The notes under the pieces were generated by a model. It searched no databases and was not told the origin of the DNA. It saw nothing but the letters and a program-made list of their open reading frames with translations. Below are positions 1-5,199 of a stretch of DNA of 5,199 bases, one piece after another. The translations under genes and the position numbers were made by a program. Position 1 is the stretch's first letter. The number at the start of each line of letters is the position of its first letter. This stretch comes from Deltaproteobacteria bacterium (GTDB taxonomy: Bacteria > Desulfobacterota > JADFXK01), in contig JADFYA010000271.1 in the NCBI GenBank assembly GCA_015233285.1, forward strand, positions 1 to 5,199, in the 5' to 3' direction.

Positions 1-1
1 T

Positions 2-1084
2 GGAAAAAGAATTCTCATTACCGGAGCCGGCGGGTCCATTGGGTCGGAACTCTGCCGCCAGGTTTGTCGTTACCGGCCGGCCATTGTCGTCTTATTTGAA
101 CAAACCGAATTCAGCCTGTTCAAGATCGATAACGAACTCAAAGAAATATGCCCGGATATCTCCGTTGTCCCGGTTATCGGCGATATCCTTGATCCTGAAA
201 GCCTGCCCATGGCCTTCGGGACCTACCAGCCGGAGGTAGTCTTTCACGCCGCGGCCTACAAACACGTCTCAATGATGGAAAAAAACCCAATCGAGGCCAT
301 CAAAAACAACGTCTTTGGGACTATTCACGTCGCCACTTTGGCCCTGCAGCACCAGGTCCGGCGATTCATTCTCGTATCCACCGATAAGGCCGTGCGCCCC
401 ACCAGCATTATGGGCGCCACCAAACGGGCCGGAGAAATATTCGCCCAATGTCTCAATGCCCAGGGAGCGACCAGGTTCATCACAGTCAGATTCGGCAACG
501 TGGTCGGGAGCGATGGCAGTGTCGTCCCGATTTTTATGGAACAAATCAAGAGAGGCGGCCCCGTCACGGTGACCCATCCGGATGTTTGCCGGTATTTTAT
601 GTCCATTCCCGAGGCGGTGTCCCTGATTCTTCAGGCGTCCAGTATGGGCCACGGGGGTGAAATCTTTGTCCTGGATATGGGCAAGCCCATCCGGATTGTT
701 GATCTCGCTTGTGACTTAATCCGCCTGGCCGGAAAAAGACCTTACGAAGACATCAAAATAGACTTTATCGGCCTCCGCTCCGGTGAGAAACTGCATGAGG
801 AACTATTTATCACAGGTGAGGATATCCAACCCACCAGCCATGACAAGATCCGGGTGGCCAAATCGCTCACCCACGATTTCAAGCAACTCCAAACACAGCT
901 CACCCGGCTTCAGGAACTGGTCGAACAACCGGACGTAAAAAGCGCCCTCCAGGTTCTGCACGCCATGGACCCAACCTACCATCCCTCCGAGGAATTCCAC
1001 CTCCCCGACCCTCCCCTGCCCCAACAACCGGAGACCACGACGCGCCGGGCCGACCTTCGCCTGGTTTCCGGACAGGTATCCTAA
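2..1084 (+). CDS. wbpM: WbpM/CapD/PglF-type UDP-GlcNAc 4,6-dehydratase (5' partial)
   Basis: Enzyme of the extended SDR family that converts UDP-GlcNAc to the UDP-4-keto-6-deoxy sugar, the first step towards deoxy-amino sugars of O-antigen, capsule or protein glycans. The frame is open from the window edge, so the 5' end is missing; 360 residues are visible. The NAD(P)-binding Rossmann motif TGAGGSIGS is at visible residues 7-15. The YKHVSMME block follows, then STDKAVRPTSIMGATKR (about 126-142). In that last block Met137 takes the place of the usual SDR tyrosine four residues before Lys141. This is the S-M-K triad known from the large membrane-bound enzymes of the family, as opposed to the short soluble FlaA1 type with Tyr. 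RFGNVVGSDGSVVPIF and GLRSGEKLHEELF are further family blocks. By analogy the missing N-terminus should hold about four membrane helices and a CoA-binding-like domain. The Pro-rich C-terminal tail is not conserved. The gene converges on the - strand block. Confidence 0.93.
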   Translation, partial: GKRILITGAGGSIGSELCRQVCRYRPAIVVLFEQTEFSLFKIDNELKEICPDISVVPVIGDILDPESLPMAFGTYQPEVVFHAAAYKHVSMMEKNPIEAIKNNVFGTIHVATLALQHQVRRFILVSTDKAVRPTSIMGATKRAGEIFAQCLNAQGATRFITVRFGNVVGSDGSVVPIFMEQIKRGGPVTVTHPDVCRYFMSIPEAVSLILQASSMGHGGEIFVLDMGKPIRIVDLACDLIRLAGKRPYEDIKIDFIGLRSGEKLHEELFITGEDIQPTSHDKIRVAKSLTHDFKQLQTQLTRLQELVEQPDVKSALQVLHAMDPTYHPSEEFHLPDPPLPQQPETTTRRADLRLVSGQVS

Positions 1085-1257
1085 GGATTGAATATCACTT
1101 CATCATAACGGTAATGCTCGATTATCTTTTCGATTCTACTGTGAAATGCGTGAGCGTTATCCCAAGTTTTATGCACGCCTGGCCCCAAATGTAGCTCTTG
1201 GCAATAAGCCGACACCTCATCCCTATTCCTCCGCAATGAACACCGCAGAGGAGACAT
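1081..1257 (-). CDS. Unrecognised small reading frame, possible gene remnant
   Basis: A 58-residue frame (ATG at 1257) that overlaps the 3' end of higA in another frame. Its TAG (1081-1083) overlaps the TAA of the convergent dehydratase gene. The last 44 residues, after a possible GTG start at 1215, have a protein-like composition and end in HSRIEKIIEHYRYDEVIFNP. I do not recognise the family. No good ribosome binding site precedes the ATG at 1257. A good one (GGAGG at 1228-1232, 7 nt spacer) precedes an ATG at 1220 in a different frame, which runs only 32 residues to a TAA at 1122-1124. The two frames together could be a frameshifted or 5'-truncated gene that was cut when higBA arrived, or both could be chance. 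This is the only content seen in the 138 bases between higA and the dehydratase gene. Confidence 0.25.
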   Translation of the reverse strand: MSPLRCSLRRNRDEVSAYCQELHLGPGVHKTWDNAHAFHSRIEKIIEHYRYDEVIFNP

Positions 1258-1633
1258 TAAATCTTTTGCTCAAGGCCTTGATTTGCTGGACATCAAGCTG
1301 ACGGCTGCCGGAGAGAATATCTGCTGCCGCCCTTTGGTCACCCAACTCCGGCAAGCCAGCCAGGTCGATACCATGGCTTTCCATTAGAGTCCGTAACACC
1401 GATATGGGGTCGCCCGCAGGTTCAGGAACATTTTGATCTTCATAAGCCTCGACCAACGTCCCCAGAGTCTCCATCAGCGACGCCAAAGGATGTGATTCGT
1501 CTTCACCGACTTCATCAATCAATTCATTAAGAAACTGAGCTAACCTCTCATAATCATGTGACGTATGGGGCACGGTCAAAATGGTTTCCACTACCGGCCA
1601 AATTTTAGTCACTTCCTCGCGTGTTGGATACAT
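1223..1633 (-). CDS. higA: HigA-family antitoxin of a type II toxin-antitoxin system
   Basis: Antitoxin expected to bind and neutralise HigB and to bind DNA through its C-terminal helix-turn-helix. The protein has 136 residues, close to the 138 of E. coli HigA (YgjM), and shares its layout: a helical, acidic N-terminal toxin-binding half (about 1-75) and a C-terminal HTH half (about 78-136). The HTH half carries VLRTLMESHGIDLAGLPELG, then ADILSGSRQLDVQQIKALSKRF and a terminal SSAVFI. These line up from memory with the E. coli blocks VIRTLMDQYG, LSGKRKLT and KKLATRFGIS. I chose the ATG at 1633 because GGAGAG lies 7 nt upstream and the start falls 2 nt after the higB stop, which is typical translational coupling. 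A TTG at 1648 would add five residues but has no clear Shine-Dalgarno. The toxin gene comes first, the order usual for higBA. Confidence 0.88.
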   Translation of the reverse strand: MYPTREEVTKIWPVVETILTVPHTSHDYERLAQFLNELIDEVGEDESHPLASLMETLGTLVEAYEDQNVPEPAGDPISVLRTLMESHGIDLAGLPELGDQRAAADILSGSRQLDVQQIKALSKRFNVSSAVFIAEE

Positions 1634-1635
1634 GC

Positions 1636-1923
1636 TTATTCTCTCCAATACCCTCGGTCATACTCGGCATGTGTTAAAACATGTCGAATATAGACCCGCT
1701 GGGTATGGTAATGCACTGCAACAATAAGCCGGACCTTATTTCCGCAGATATTGAATACGGTTAATTTTCCGACACGGTCCACCGCTGGGAACAGCAAACG
1801 CAATTCACTAAAATTTCTAAATATCCCACTCTTCACGAGTCTATACCAGGATTCAACCCCGTGAGCCCATTCCGGATGTTTTAGGGCAAAATCGAACAAC
1901 GGTTTTCGCGTTATGATACGCAA
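1636..1923 (-). CDS. higB: HigB-family toxin, mRNA interferase of the RelE superfamily
   Basis: Small toxin of 95 residues that, by family, cleaves mRNA on the translating ribosome; HigA encoded downstream should hold it inactive. The sequence follows E. coli HigB (YgjN, 104 residues): an N-terminal MRIITRKPL strand, a helical stretch with HPEW and W26, then the conserved C-terminal half with VFNICGNKVRLIVAVHYH (57-74) and VYIRHVLTHAEYD (77-89). The start is a TTG (1921-1923). There is no ATG in this frame back to an in-frame stop just upstream, the N-terminus matches the family from this codon on, and GGAAG (1931-1935) sits 7 nt before it. A TTG start may keep toxin output low. The gene begins 28 nt after the second ATPase gene ends, on the same strand, so read-through from the operon is possible. 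It appears intact. Confidence 0.88.
   Translation of the reverse strand: MRIITRKPLFDFALKHPEWAHGVESWYRLVKSGIFRNFSELRLLFPAVDRVGKLTVFNICGNKVRLIVAVHYHTQRVYIRHVLTHAEYDRGYWRE
1641..1646 (-). promoter_or_regulatory. Ribosome binding site deciding the higA start
   Basis: GGAGAG on the - strand, 7 nt before the ATG at 1633. It lies inside the last codons of higB, so higA translation is likely coupled to higB. It favours the ATG over the TTG at 1648. Confidence 0.65.
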
Positions 1924-1927
1924 CGAT

Positions 1928-1943
1928 AAGCTTCCATCAGCTT
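1928..1943 (-). repeat. Short inverted repeat over the higB ribosome binding site
   Basis: Perfect 5-base arms AAGCT and AGCTT separated by 6 bases, just upstream of the higB TTG start. The putative Shine-Dalgarno GGAAG (1931-1935) lies partly in the loop and partly in the downstream arm. It could be a small operator for HigA or an RNA hairpin that hides the site. The arms are short and it may be chance. Confidence 0.3.
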
Positions 1944-1951
1944 GGAGTTAG

Positions 1952-2941
1952 TTAGACATTGTCAGCCATCATGTACTCCGCCAGGCGGGTCAGCATGGCC
2001 GGTCCTTTGACCTCGGTTTCAAACAACGGCACAATCGCCCGGATCTTATCATCAAAAGTCTTCCAGATCTGGTCCATGTGTTCTTCCTGCATCTTGACCC
2101 GGTTGTGAACGAATTCGGCCGAGCCCTCGCTGACCTGCGATTTGGGGATGAGCCCGTTGACCAAAACCCCGCCGACAGGAATGCCGAACTCATAGAACCA
2201 GTTGATAAACCGGGTGATGACGGCAATGGGCAGGCTTTCGGGCAAGGTTACAAAGAAAAAGGCGGTCAAGGCGTCATCGGTCAATAATTCTTTAACATGG
2301 CCCATCCGGCCCTTGAACCCGAGAAGATAATCCAGCAGCGGGTCCTGCTCCTGTTTTTTGGAAAAAGACAGCATTTCCCGCAATGACTTGGCCTCTTCCC
2401 GGCTCTTGAGCATTTTTTCCACCCACAGGCCGTACACTTTGGACATGCCCAGCAACCGCCTGGCATTGGCGGTCGGGGCCGTATCGAATACGTAGAACTC
2501 GTATTCGTCTTTGAACATCAAGTCCATCATGTTTTCGAACATGGCCGATTCTTCAAACGCAGGGTTCATGGTCGCCGACTCGATAAACTCCTCAGCCTTG
2601 GTGGTAATATCCGCAAATTTAAGGAACCAGTTAATCTTTTCCCGGATTTCCTTTTTCGACCGCTCGATGGTGTCCTTGGTATCAATCTCAAACGCATGGC
2701 AATTGGCCTCATCGCACACCACGACCGGCCGGCCAAAGACGTTTTGCCCAAACAAATTGGACAGGCTATGGACGGGATTGGTGGAGGCCAGCAAAGTTTT
2801 CTTGCCCAGTTTGGCCGACCCCAGGGCAGCCGCCCCAGCCATAACTGTTTTGCCCACCCCGCCTTTTCCACCGAAGAAAATATACTTAAGCTTCGGATGA
2901 TCCCTAAAATATTTCTGCATACTAATCGTGATCTGGTTCAT
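1952..2941 (-). CDS. ArsA/Get3-type P-loop ATPase, second of a pair, with altered switch I
   Basis: SIMIBI-class ATPase of the ArsA/Get3/TRC40 family, 329 residues, about the size of a single-domain Get3 monomer. The deviant Walker A FGGKGGVGKT (23-32) keeps the signature lysine that reaches across a dimer interface. Switch II reads FDTAPTANARRLL (152-164) and keeps the DTAPT start of Get3. Switch I reads STNPVHSLSN (53-62). The family consensus is of the form STDPAHNLSD, so both aspartates are asparagine here (N55, N62). N55 corresponds to D57 of yeast Get3, a residue needed for ATP hydrolysis. MNPAFEESAMF (125-135) matches the family's PGxxE region. A C-terminal VNGLIP is the usual adenine-contact loop. 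There is no CxxC zinc motif; the only cysteines are C76 and C81. The gene follows its paralogue by 17 nt with a G-rich ribosome binding site. Inferred role: the partner subunit of a heterodimer, binding ATP but hydrolysing it poorly. The client is unknown. Confidence 0.88.
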   Translation of the reverse strand: MNQITISMQKYFRDHPKLKYIFFGGKGGVGKTVMAGAAALGSAKLGKKTLLASTNPVHSLSNLFGQNVFGRPVVVCDEANCHAFEIDTKDTIERSKKEIREKINWFLKFADITTKAEEFIESATMNPAFEESAMFENMMDLMFKDEYEFYVFDTAPTANARRLLGMSKVYGLWVEKMLKSREEAKSLREMLSFSKKQEQDPLLDYLLGFKGRMGHVKELLTDDALTAFFFVTLPESLPIAVITRFINWFYEFGIPVGGVLVNGLIPKSQVSEGSAEFVHNRVKMQEEHMDQIWKTFDDKIRAIVPLFETEVKGPAMLTRLAEYMMADNV

Positions 2942-2958
2942 TACCCCCGTCCCCCTGG

Positions 2959-3936
2959 TTAAAAGTCGCCAAACATGGCGTGAGCCAGTTTTTCGATCAT
3001 GGGTAATCCGGTTACGTCCCGTTCCATTTCCGGAACTGAGGCCAGAATCTGGCCCTGGAAATCCCGTTCGATGACCTTAAGGTAATGCTCCTGCATCTCG
3101 AAGCGATTCTTAAGATATTCCGGGATATTCTGATCCTTCAGCTCTTTGGGCAGGATCCGATTGAGGATGTAACCACTTAGGGGAACGTCGAATTTAGCGA
3201 AAAGCTCCGCGGCCTTGAGGGTGTCTTTAATGACCATTTCTTCGGCGGTCAAGACAAAGAAGAACGCCGTCATTTTTTTATCGGTCAAGATACTGGACGA
3301 TTTATTGATCCGTTCTTTGATATAGAGCAATTCATTCAGAATAGCGTCTTCCTCAACATCCTTATCCCGGCGGATAACCGCGGCCATCTGGTCATACTCC
3401 TGCATCTGTTCCCGCAGCTTGGTGATCTTGTCGATCCAGGCATCATAGACGGAAGCCATACTCAGGTAATAGAGGGCGTGGCCGAGGGGGACAAGATCGT
3501 AAATATAGTAATCATAGTCGCCCTTAACCACGATATCGACCACCTCATCAAAAATGGCGCTTTCCTCCATGGCCGGTTCGGCCGCGGCGGCCGTAATATA
3601 GCTTTCGATCTCGTCGGGAATCTTGTCCATTCCGTACATATCGAGGATCTTGTTCCGGATCTCTTGTTGATATTCCTTCACCCGGCGGTCGGCATCGATT
3701 TCCTGCGCGTACAGGTTGGGAATGATCTCGGTCGGACCCTTGCCAAAGATATCTTTTTGGAAAATGTCGGTGAGCGAGGCTTGTGGGTCAACCGAAAAAA
3801 CCAGGACTTTTTTACCCTTCTTGGCCAGGTAATAGGAAGTAGCCGCGGAAAAGGTGGTTTTTCCCAATCCGCCCTTACCGCCGAACATGATATATCGCCT
3901 ATCCGGATATTGCTCAAAGATATTGGCTAGAGACAT
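2959..3936 (-). CDS. ArsA/Get3-type P-loop ATPase, first of a pair, with degenerate switch II
   Basis: Paralogue of the next gene, 325 residues, same family. The deviant Walker A FGGKGGLGKTT is at 18-28 and keeps both lysines. Switch I reads SVDPQASLTD (48-57), with the catalytic-position D50 and the closing D57 kept but the usual histidine missing. Switch II reads YDLVPLGHALYYL (146-158): D147 and the GH pair remain, but both threonines of the DTAPTGHT consensus are replaced by leucine. AEPAMEESAIFDEVVDIV (119-136) matches the partner's PAFEESAMFE. LTDKKMTAFFFV (218-229) and ILNRILPKE (257-265) also have counterparts in the partner. The sequence contains no cysteine, so there is no Get3-type zinc dimer motif. 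No signal peptide or membrane helix is seen; it should be cytosolic. The ATG has GAGGGG 9 nt upstream. It lies 114 nt after the small protein gene. Inferred: the catalytically more competent half of a heterodimer. Confidence 0.88.
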   Translation of the reverse strand: MSLANIFEQYPDRRYIMFGGKGGLGKTTFSAATSYYLAKKGKKVLVFSVDPQASLTDIFQKDIFGKGPTEIIPNLYAQEIDADRRVKEYQQEIRNKILDMYGMDKIPDEIESYITAAAAEPAMEESAIFDEVVDIVVKGDYDYYIYDLVPLGHALYYLSMASVYDAWIDKITKLREQMQEYDQMAAVIRRDKDVEEDAILNELLYIKERINKSSSILTDKKMTAFFFVLTAEEMVIKDTLKAAELFAKFDVPLSGYILNRILPKELKDQNIPEYLKNRFEMQEHYLKVIERDFQGQILASVPEMERDVTGLPMIEKLAHAMFGDF

Positions 3937-3991
3937 AACGATAAGCCCCTCTGGAGAATTTCAGTTTCCATTTCCGGCAATCCGAGACGCA

Positions 3992-4012
3992 ACCGGCTCG
4001 GCCTACCGGCTC
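3992..4012 (-). repeat. Direct repeat in the gap before the first ATPase gene
   Basis: The octamer ACCGGCTC (+ strand) occurs at 3992-3999 and 4005-4012, a 13-base period, inside the 114-base gap 3937-4050. The other gaps inside the module are 17 and 29 bases. I found no convincing internal promoter or terminator here. It may be a regulator site or chance. Confidence 0.3.
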
Positions 4013-4050
4013 AATAGATTTAAAAGGCGCCCGGCCAGGCAAAGGGAAGG

Positions 4051-4323
4051 TCAGGCCAGGGCGTCCGTCAGATCCTTCTCTTTTAACATGCGCCGCTTCC
4101 AGGTGGAAATCTGAGGCACGACATAGGGCAACAGCCGCAGTGAATAGTACGGCGGCAAAATTGGGACACCCAGCATATCCCCCATGGTAATGAGGATGAA
4201 CAGGTGTTCCATACTGGCCCGAGTTTTTAGGGCAAACCGGGCCGAATCGTGGGCGGCTACCCCGTATACAAATTCTTTGATCGATTTCAAAAATCCAAAT
4301 TTTTCTTTTTTCTCGTCAGTCAT
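4051..4323 (-). CDS. Unrecognised small conserved protein, second of two paralogues
   Basis: 90 residues. I do not know the family. Over a 78-residue ungapped core it is about 60 percent identical (47 of 78 by eye) to the upstream gene product. Shared blocks are GFL..KEF.YG.AAH (about 10-25), a hydrophobic helix MEHLFILITMGDMLGVP (38-54), then YYSLRLLPY (59-67) and WKR.ML.EKD.TD near the end. The charged N-terminus (MTDEKKEK) and basic C-terminus flank one hydrophobic stretch containing Gly-Asp and a proline. That pattern suggests an amphipathic or membrane-surface helix more than a clear transmembrane span. There is no signal peptide and no cysteine. The ATG is well supported by AAGGAG 7 nt upstream (4331-4336). 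It sits 29 nt after its paralogue and before the ATPase pair on the same strand. Possible roles are a membrane adaptor or a client of the ATPases; both are inference. Confidence 0.8.
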   Translation of the reverse strand: MTDEKKEKFGFLKSIKEFVYGVAAHDSARFALKTRASMEHLFILITMGDMLGVPILPPYYSLRLLPYVVPQISTWKRRMLKEKDLTDALA

Positions 4324-4352
4324 CCGTATACTCCTTATCGTTTTATCTGAAG

Positions 4353-4634
4353 CTAGTCAAAAAAGTCTTGATCGGTAAAGTCTTTCTCCCGCAACATGAA
4401 ACGTTTCCACCCGGTGATTCCGGGGGCCAGGTACGGCAATAGCCGCAGGGAATAGTATGACCGGGGCATCGGCACGCCCAACATGTCGCCATAAAGGCTT
4501 AACATGAGCAGATGTTCCAAGCCCGCCTTGCTTTTCATGGCCACCAGGGTCGACTCGTGCGCGGCCATACCGTAAATGAATTCCTTCACCGCCTGCAGGA
4601 ATCCCTTTTTTCCCTGGGTTTCTTTCTCCGGCAT
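4353..4634 (-). CDS. Unrecognised small conserved protein, first of two paralogues
   Basis: 93 residues from the ATG at 4634; probably the first gene of the ATPase module. It shares with the next gene the blocks GFL..KEF.YG.AAH, EHL..L...GDMLGVP, YYSLRLLPY and WKR.ML.EKD.TD. The N-terminus (PEKETQGKK) is charged, the centre (about 38-54) is hydrophobic, and the C-terminus adds an acidic DQDFFD tail absent from the paralogue. I chose the ATG because AGGTGG lies 5 nt upstream. A GTG at 4643 would add three residues but has no Shine-Dalgarno. The gene lies about 120 nt after the end of the cstA-like gene, with a probable terminator between, so it likely has its own promoter, though I could not identify clear -35 and -10 boxes. 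Function unknown. Conservation between the paralogues of nearly every aromatic, Gly and Pro in the core argues for a folded, selected protein. Confidence 0.8.
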   Translation of the reverse strand: MPEKETQGKKGFLQAVKEFIYGMAAHESTLVAMKSKAGLEHLLMLSLYGDMLGVPMPRSYYSLRLLPYLAPGITGWKRFMLREKDFTDQDFFD

Positions 4635-4639
4635 ATTCC

Positions 4640-4645
4640 CCACCT
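4640..4645 (-). promoter_or_regulatory. Ribosome binding site deciding the start of the first small gene
   Basis: AGGTGG on the - strand, continuing as two more G, 5 nt before the ATG at 4634. The alternative GTG start at 4643 lies inside this site, which argues against it. Confidence 0.55.
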
Positions 4646-4689
4646 ATGGCGTCCACGTCACCGCCCGACGGACCAAACGGCGCGTCTTA

Positions 4690-4741
4690 ATTGAATAAAC
4701 AGCTCCGGTTGGATCCAGACCGGCCCAAGTCCAGCCGGAGC
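4690..4741 (-). terminator. Probable Rho-independent terminator of the cstA-like gene
   Basis: Arms 4702-4713 and 4730-4741 form a 12-base stem of the type GCTCCGGCTGGA / TCCAACCGGAGC with a single G-T pair and a 16-base loop. On the - strand the stem is followed directly by TGTTTATT, a T-rich but not continuous tail. It begins 14 bases after the cstA-like stop codon. Its position suits termination of that transcript before the small-protein/ATPase module. Confidence 0.6.
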
Positions 4742-4755
4742 GACTATTTGTTAGT

Positions 4756-5199
4756 TCACGCCGGAGTGAGTTGAGGCTTACCAATACCCCGGTAGCGCAT
4801 AAAGGCCTTGTAACCTTCACAGGCCAGAATAAGAGCGGCAATCACCAGGAAGAACCCGGCCAGCCCCATCAGAGAATTACCAATCAGGGCCTCGCCCTTG
4901 ACCACACCCGAAAACACCTTGTCCAGCAGGCTGTAGGAGGTGTACAACAGGGCGGCTATGGTGGTCACAAACATAAATATCATGGGATAAAAAGCCCAGG
5001 CAAAAGACCGGCCCTCCGACATCAGCCAGGCCGATATCAACATCAAGGCCAGGGAAGCCATCAATTGATTGGCCCCGCCAAAAAGCACCCACAGATATTG
5101 CCACCAGCCAGTCAGCACCAAAACCGCGCCCAGCAGGCTGGCTATGATCGTCCCGATATGGACGTTCCTGAATACCGGGCTGATATCGCCTAATAACTC
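4756..5199 (-). CDS. cstA: CstA-family carbon starvation/peptide-pyruvate transporter, C-terminal part
   Basis: The frame is open to the window edge, so the 5' end is missing; 147 residues are visible. CstA and its relatives are inner-membrane transporters linked to peptide or pyruvate uptake under carbon limitation. The diagnostic stretch is WVLFGGANQLMASLALMLISA (37-57), matching the conserved FG.ANQL.A.LAL helix of the family. Four hydrophobic segments are visible: about 13-30, 42-60, 68-90 and 106-126. They are followed by a short basic cytoplasmic-type tail (YKAFMRYRGIGKPQLTPA). The TTG at 5121 would be an artefactual start, since the coding frame and a helix continue upstream of it. The substrate cannot be told from this fragment. 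Same strand as the downstream module, but probably separated from it by a terminator. Confidence 0.85.
   Translation of the reverse strand, partial: ELLGDISPVFRNVHIGTIIASLLGAVLVLTGWWQYLWVLFGGANQLMASLALMLISAWLMSEGRSFAWAFYPMIFMFVTTIAALLYTSYSLLDKVFSGVVKGEALIGNSLMGLAGFFLVIAALILACEGYKAFMRYRGIGKPQLTPA

Noticed and set aside
269..652. 127-codon frame on the - strand
   Set aside because: Antisense to the strongly conserved dehydratase; composition of a shadow frame.
1149..1178. Inverted repeat GCGTG...CACGC as a terminator for the convergent genes
   Set aside because: Only 5 bases per arm with a 20-base loop and no T-run after it on either strand.
2511..2900. 129-codon open frame on the + strand
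   Set aside because: Antisense to the second ATPase gene, without recognisable domains or a ribosome binding site that stands out.
3478..3930. 150-codon open frame on the + strand
   Set aside because: It is fully antisense to the first ATPase gene, has low-complexity hydrophobic composition, and shows no family motif; the - strand protein has clear P-loop motifs.
4020..4045. GC-rich patch followed by four T on the - strand as an internal terminator
   Set aside because: The only hairpin I can draw has about four pairs including a wobble, too weak to call.
4357..4656. 99-codon frame on the - strand overlapping the first small gene
   Set aside because: Out of frame with the paralogue-conserved small protein; Gly/Arg-rich composition of a shadow frame.
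4635..4700. Promoter for the small-protein/ATPase module
   Set aside because: A promoter is expected here after the terminator, but no pair of -35 and -10 boxes at normal spacing was convincing.
4771..5193. 140-codon open frame on the + strand
   Set aside because: Antisense to the cstA-like gene; its Gln/His-rich composition is typical of a shadow frame opposite membrane helices.

Overview
The window looks like a chromosomal segment of a Gram-negative bacterium of moderate GC. The ArsA/Get3-like ATPases beside a CstA-type transporter, plus a WbpM-type sugar dehydratase, would suit a deltaproteobacterial (Desulfobacterota) lineage. That placement is an impression from gene content, not a test. 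Two gene blocks converge near position 1084.

Left block (+ strand, 2-1084): the 3' part of a WbpM/CapD/PglF-type UDP-GlcNAc 4,6-dehydratase whose N-terminal membrane part lies off the window. It belongs to surface polysaccharide or glycan synthesis.

Right block (all on the - strand, read from right to left): the C-terminal 147 residues of a CstA-family transporter (5199-4756); a hairpin with a T-rich tail that probably ends that transcript; two small paralogous proteins of 93 and 90 residues that I do not recognise (4634-4353 and 4323-4051); two paralogous ArsA/Get3-type P-loop ATPases of 325 and 329 residues (3936-2959 and 2941-1952); and a HigB/HigA toxin-antitoxin pair (1923-1636 and 1633-1223). 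The last 138 bases before the convergent dehydratase gene hold only uncertain small reading frames.

The most interesting part is the four-gene module at 1952-4634: two small paralogues followed by two ATPase paralogues. Both ATPases keep the signature-lysine P-loop but diverge in complementary places. The first keeps the switch I aspartates but has a degenerate switch II. The second has a canonical switch II start but asparagine in place of both switch I aspartates. This suggests an asymmetric heterodimeric ATPase working with, or on, a pair of small hydrophobic proteins. The module's function is unknown to me. The higBA pair begins 28 bases after the last ATPase gene and may be a late arrival at the end of the operon.
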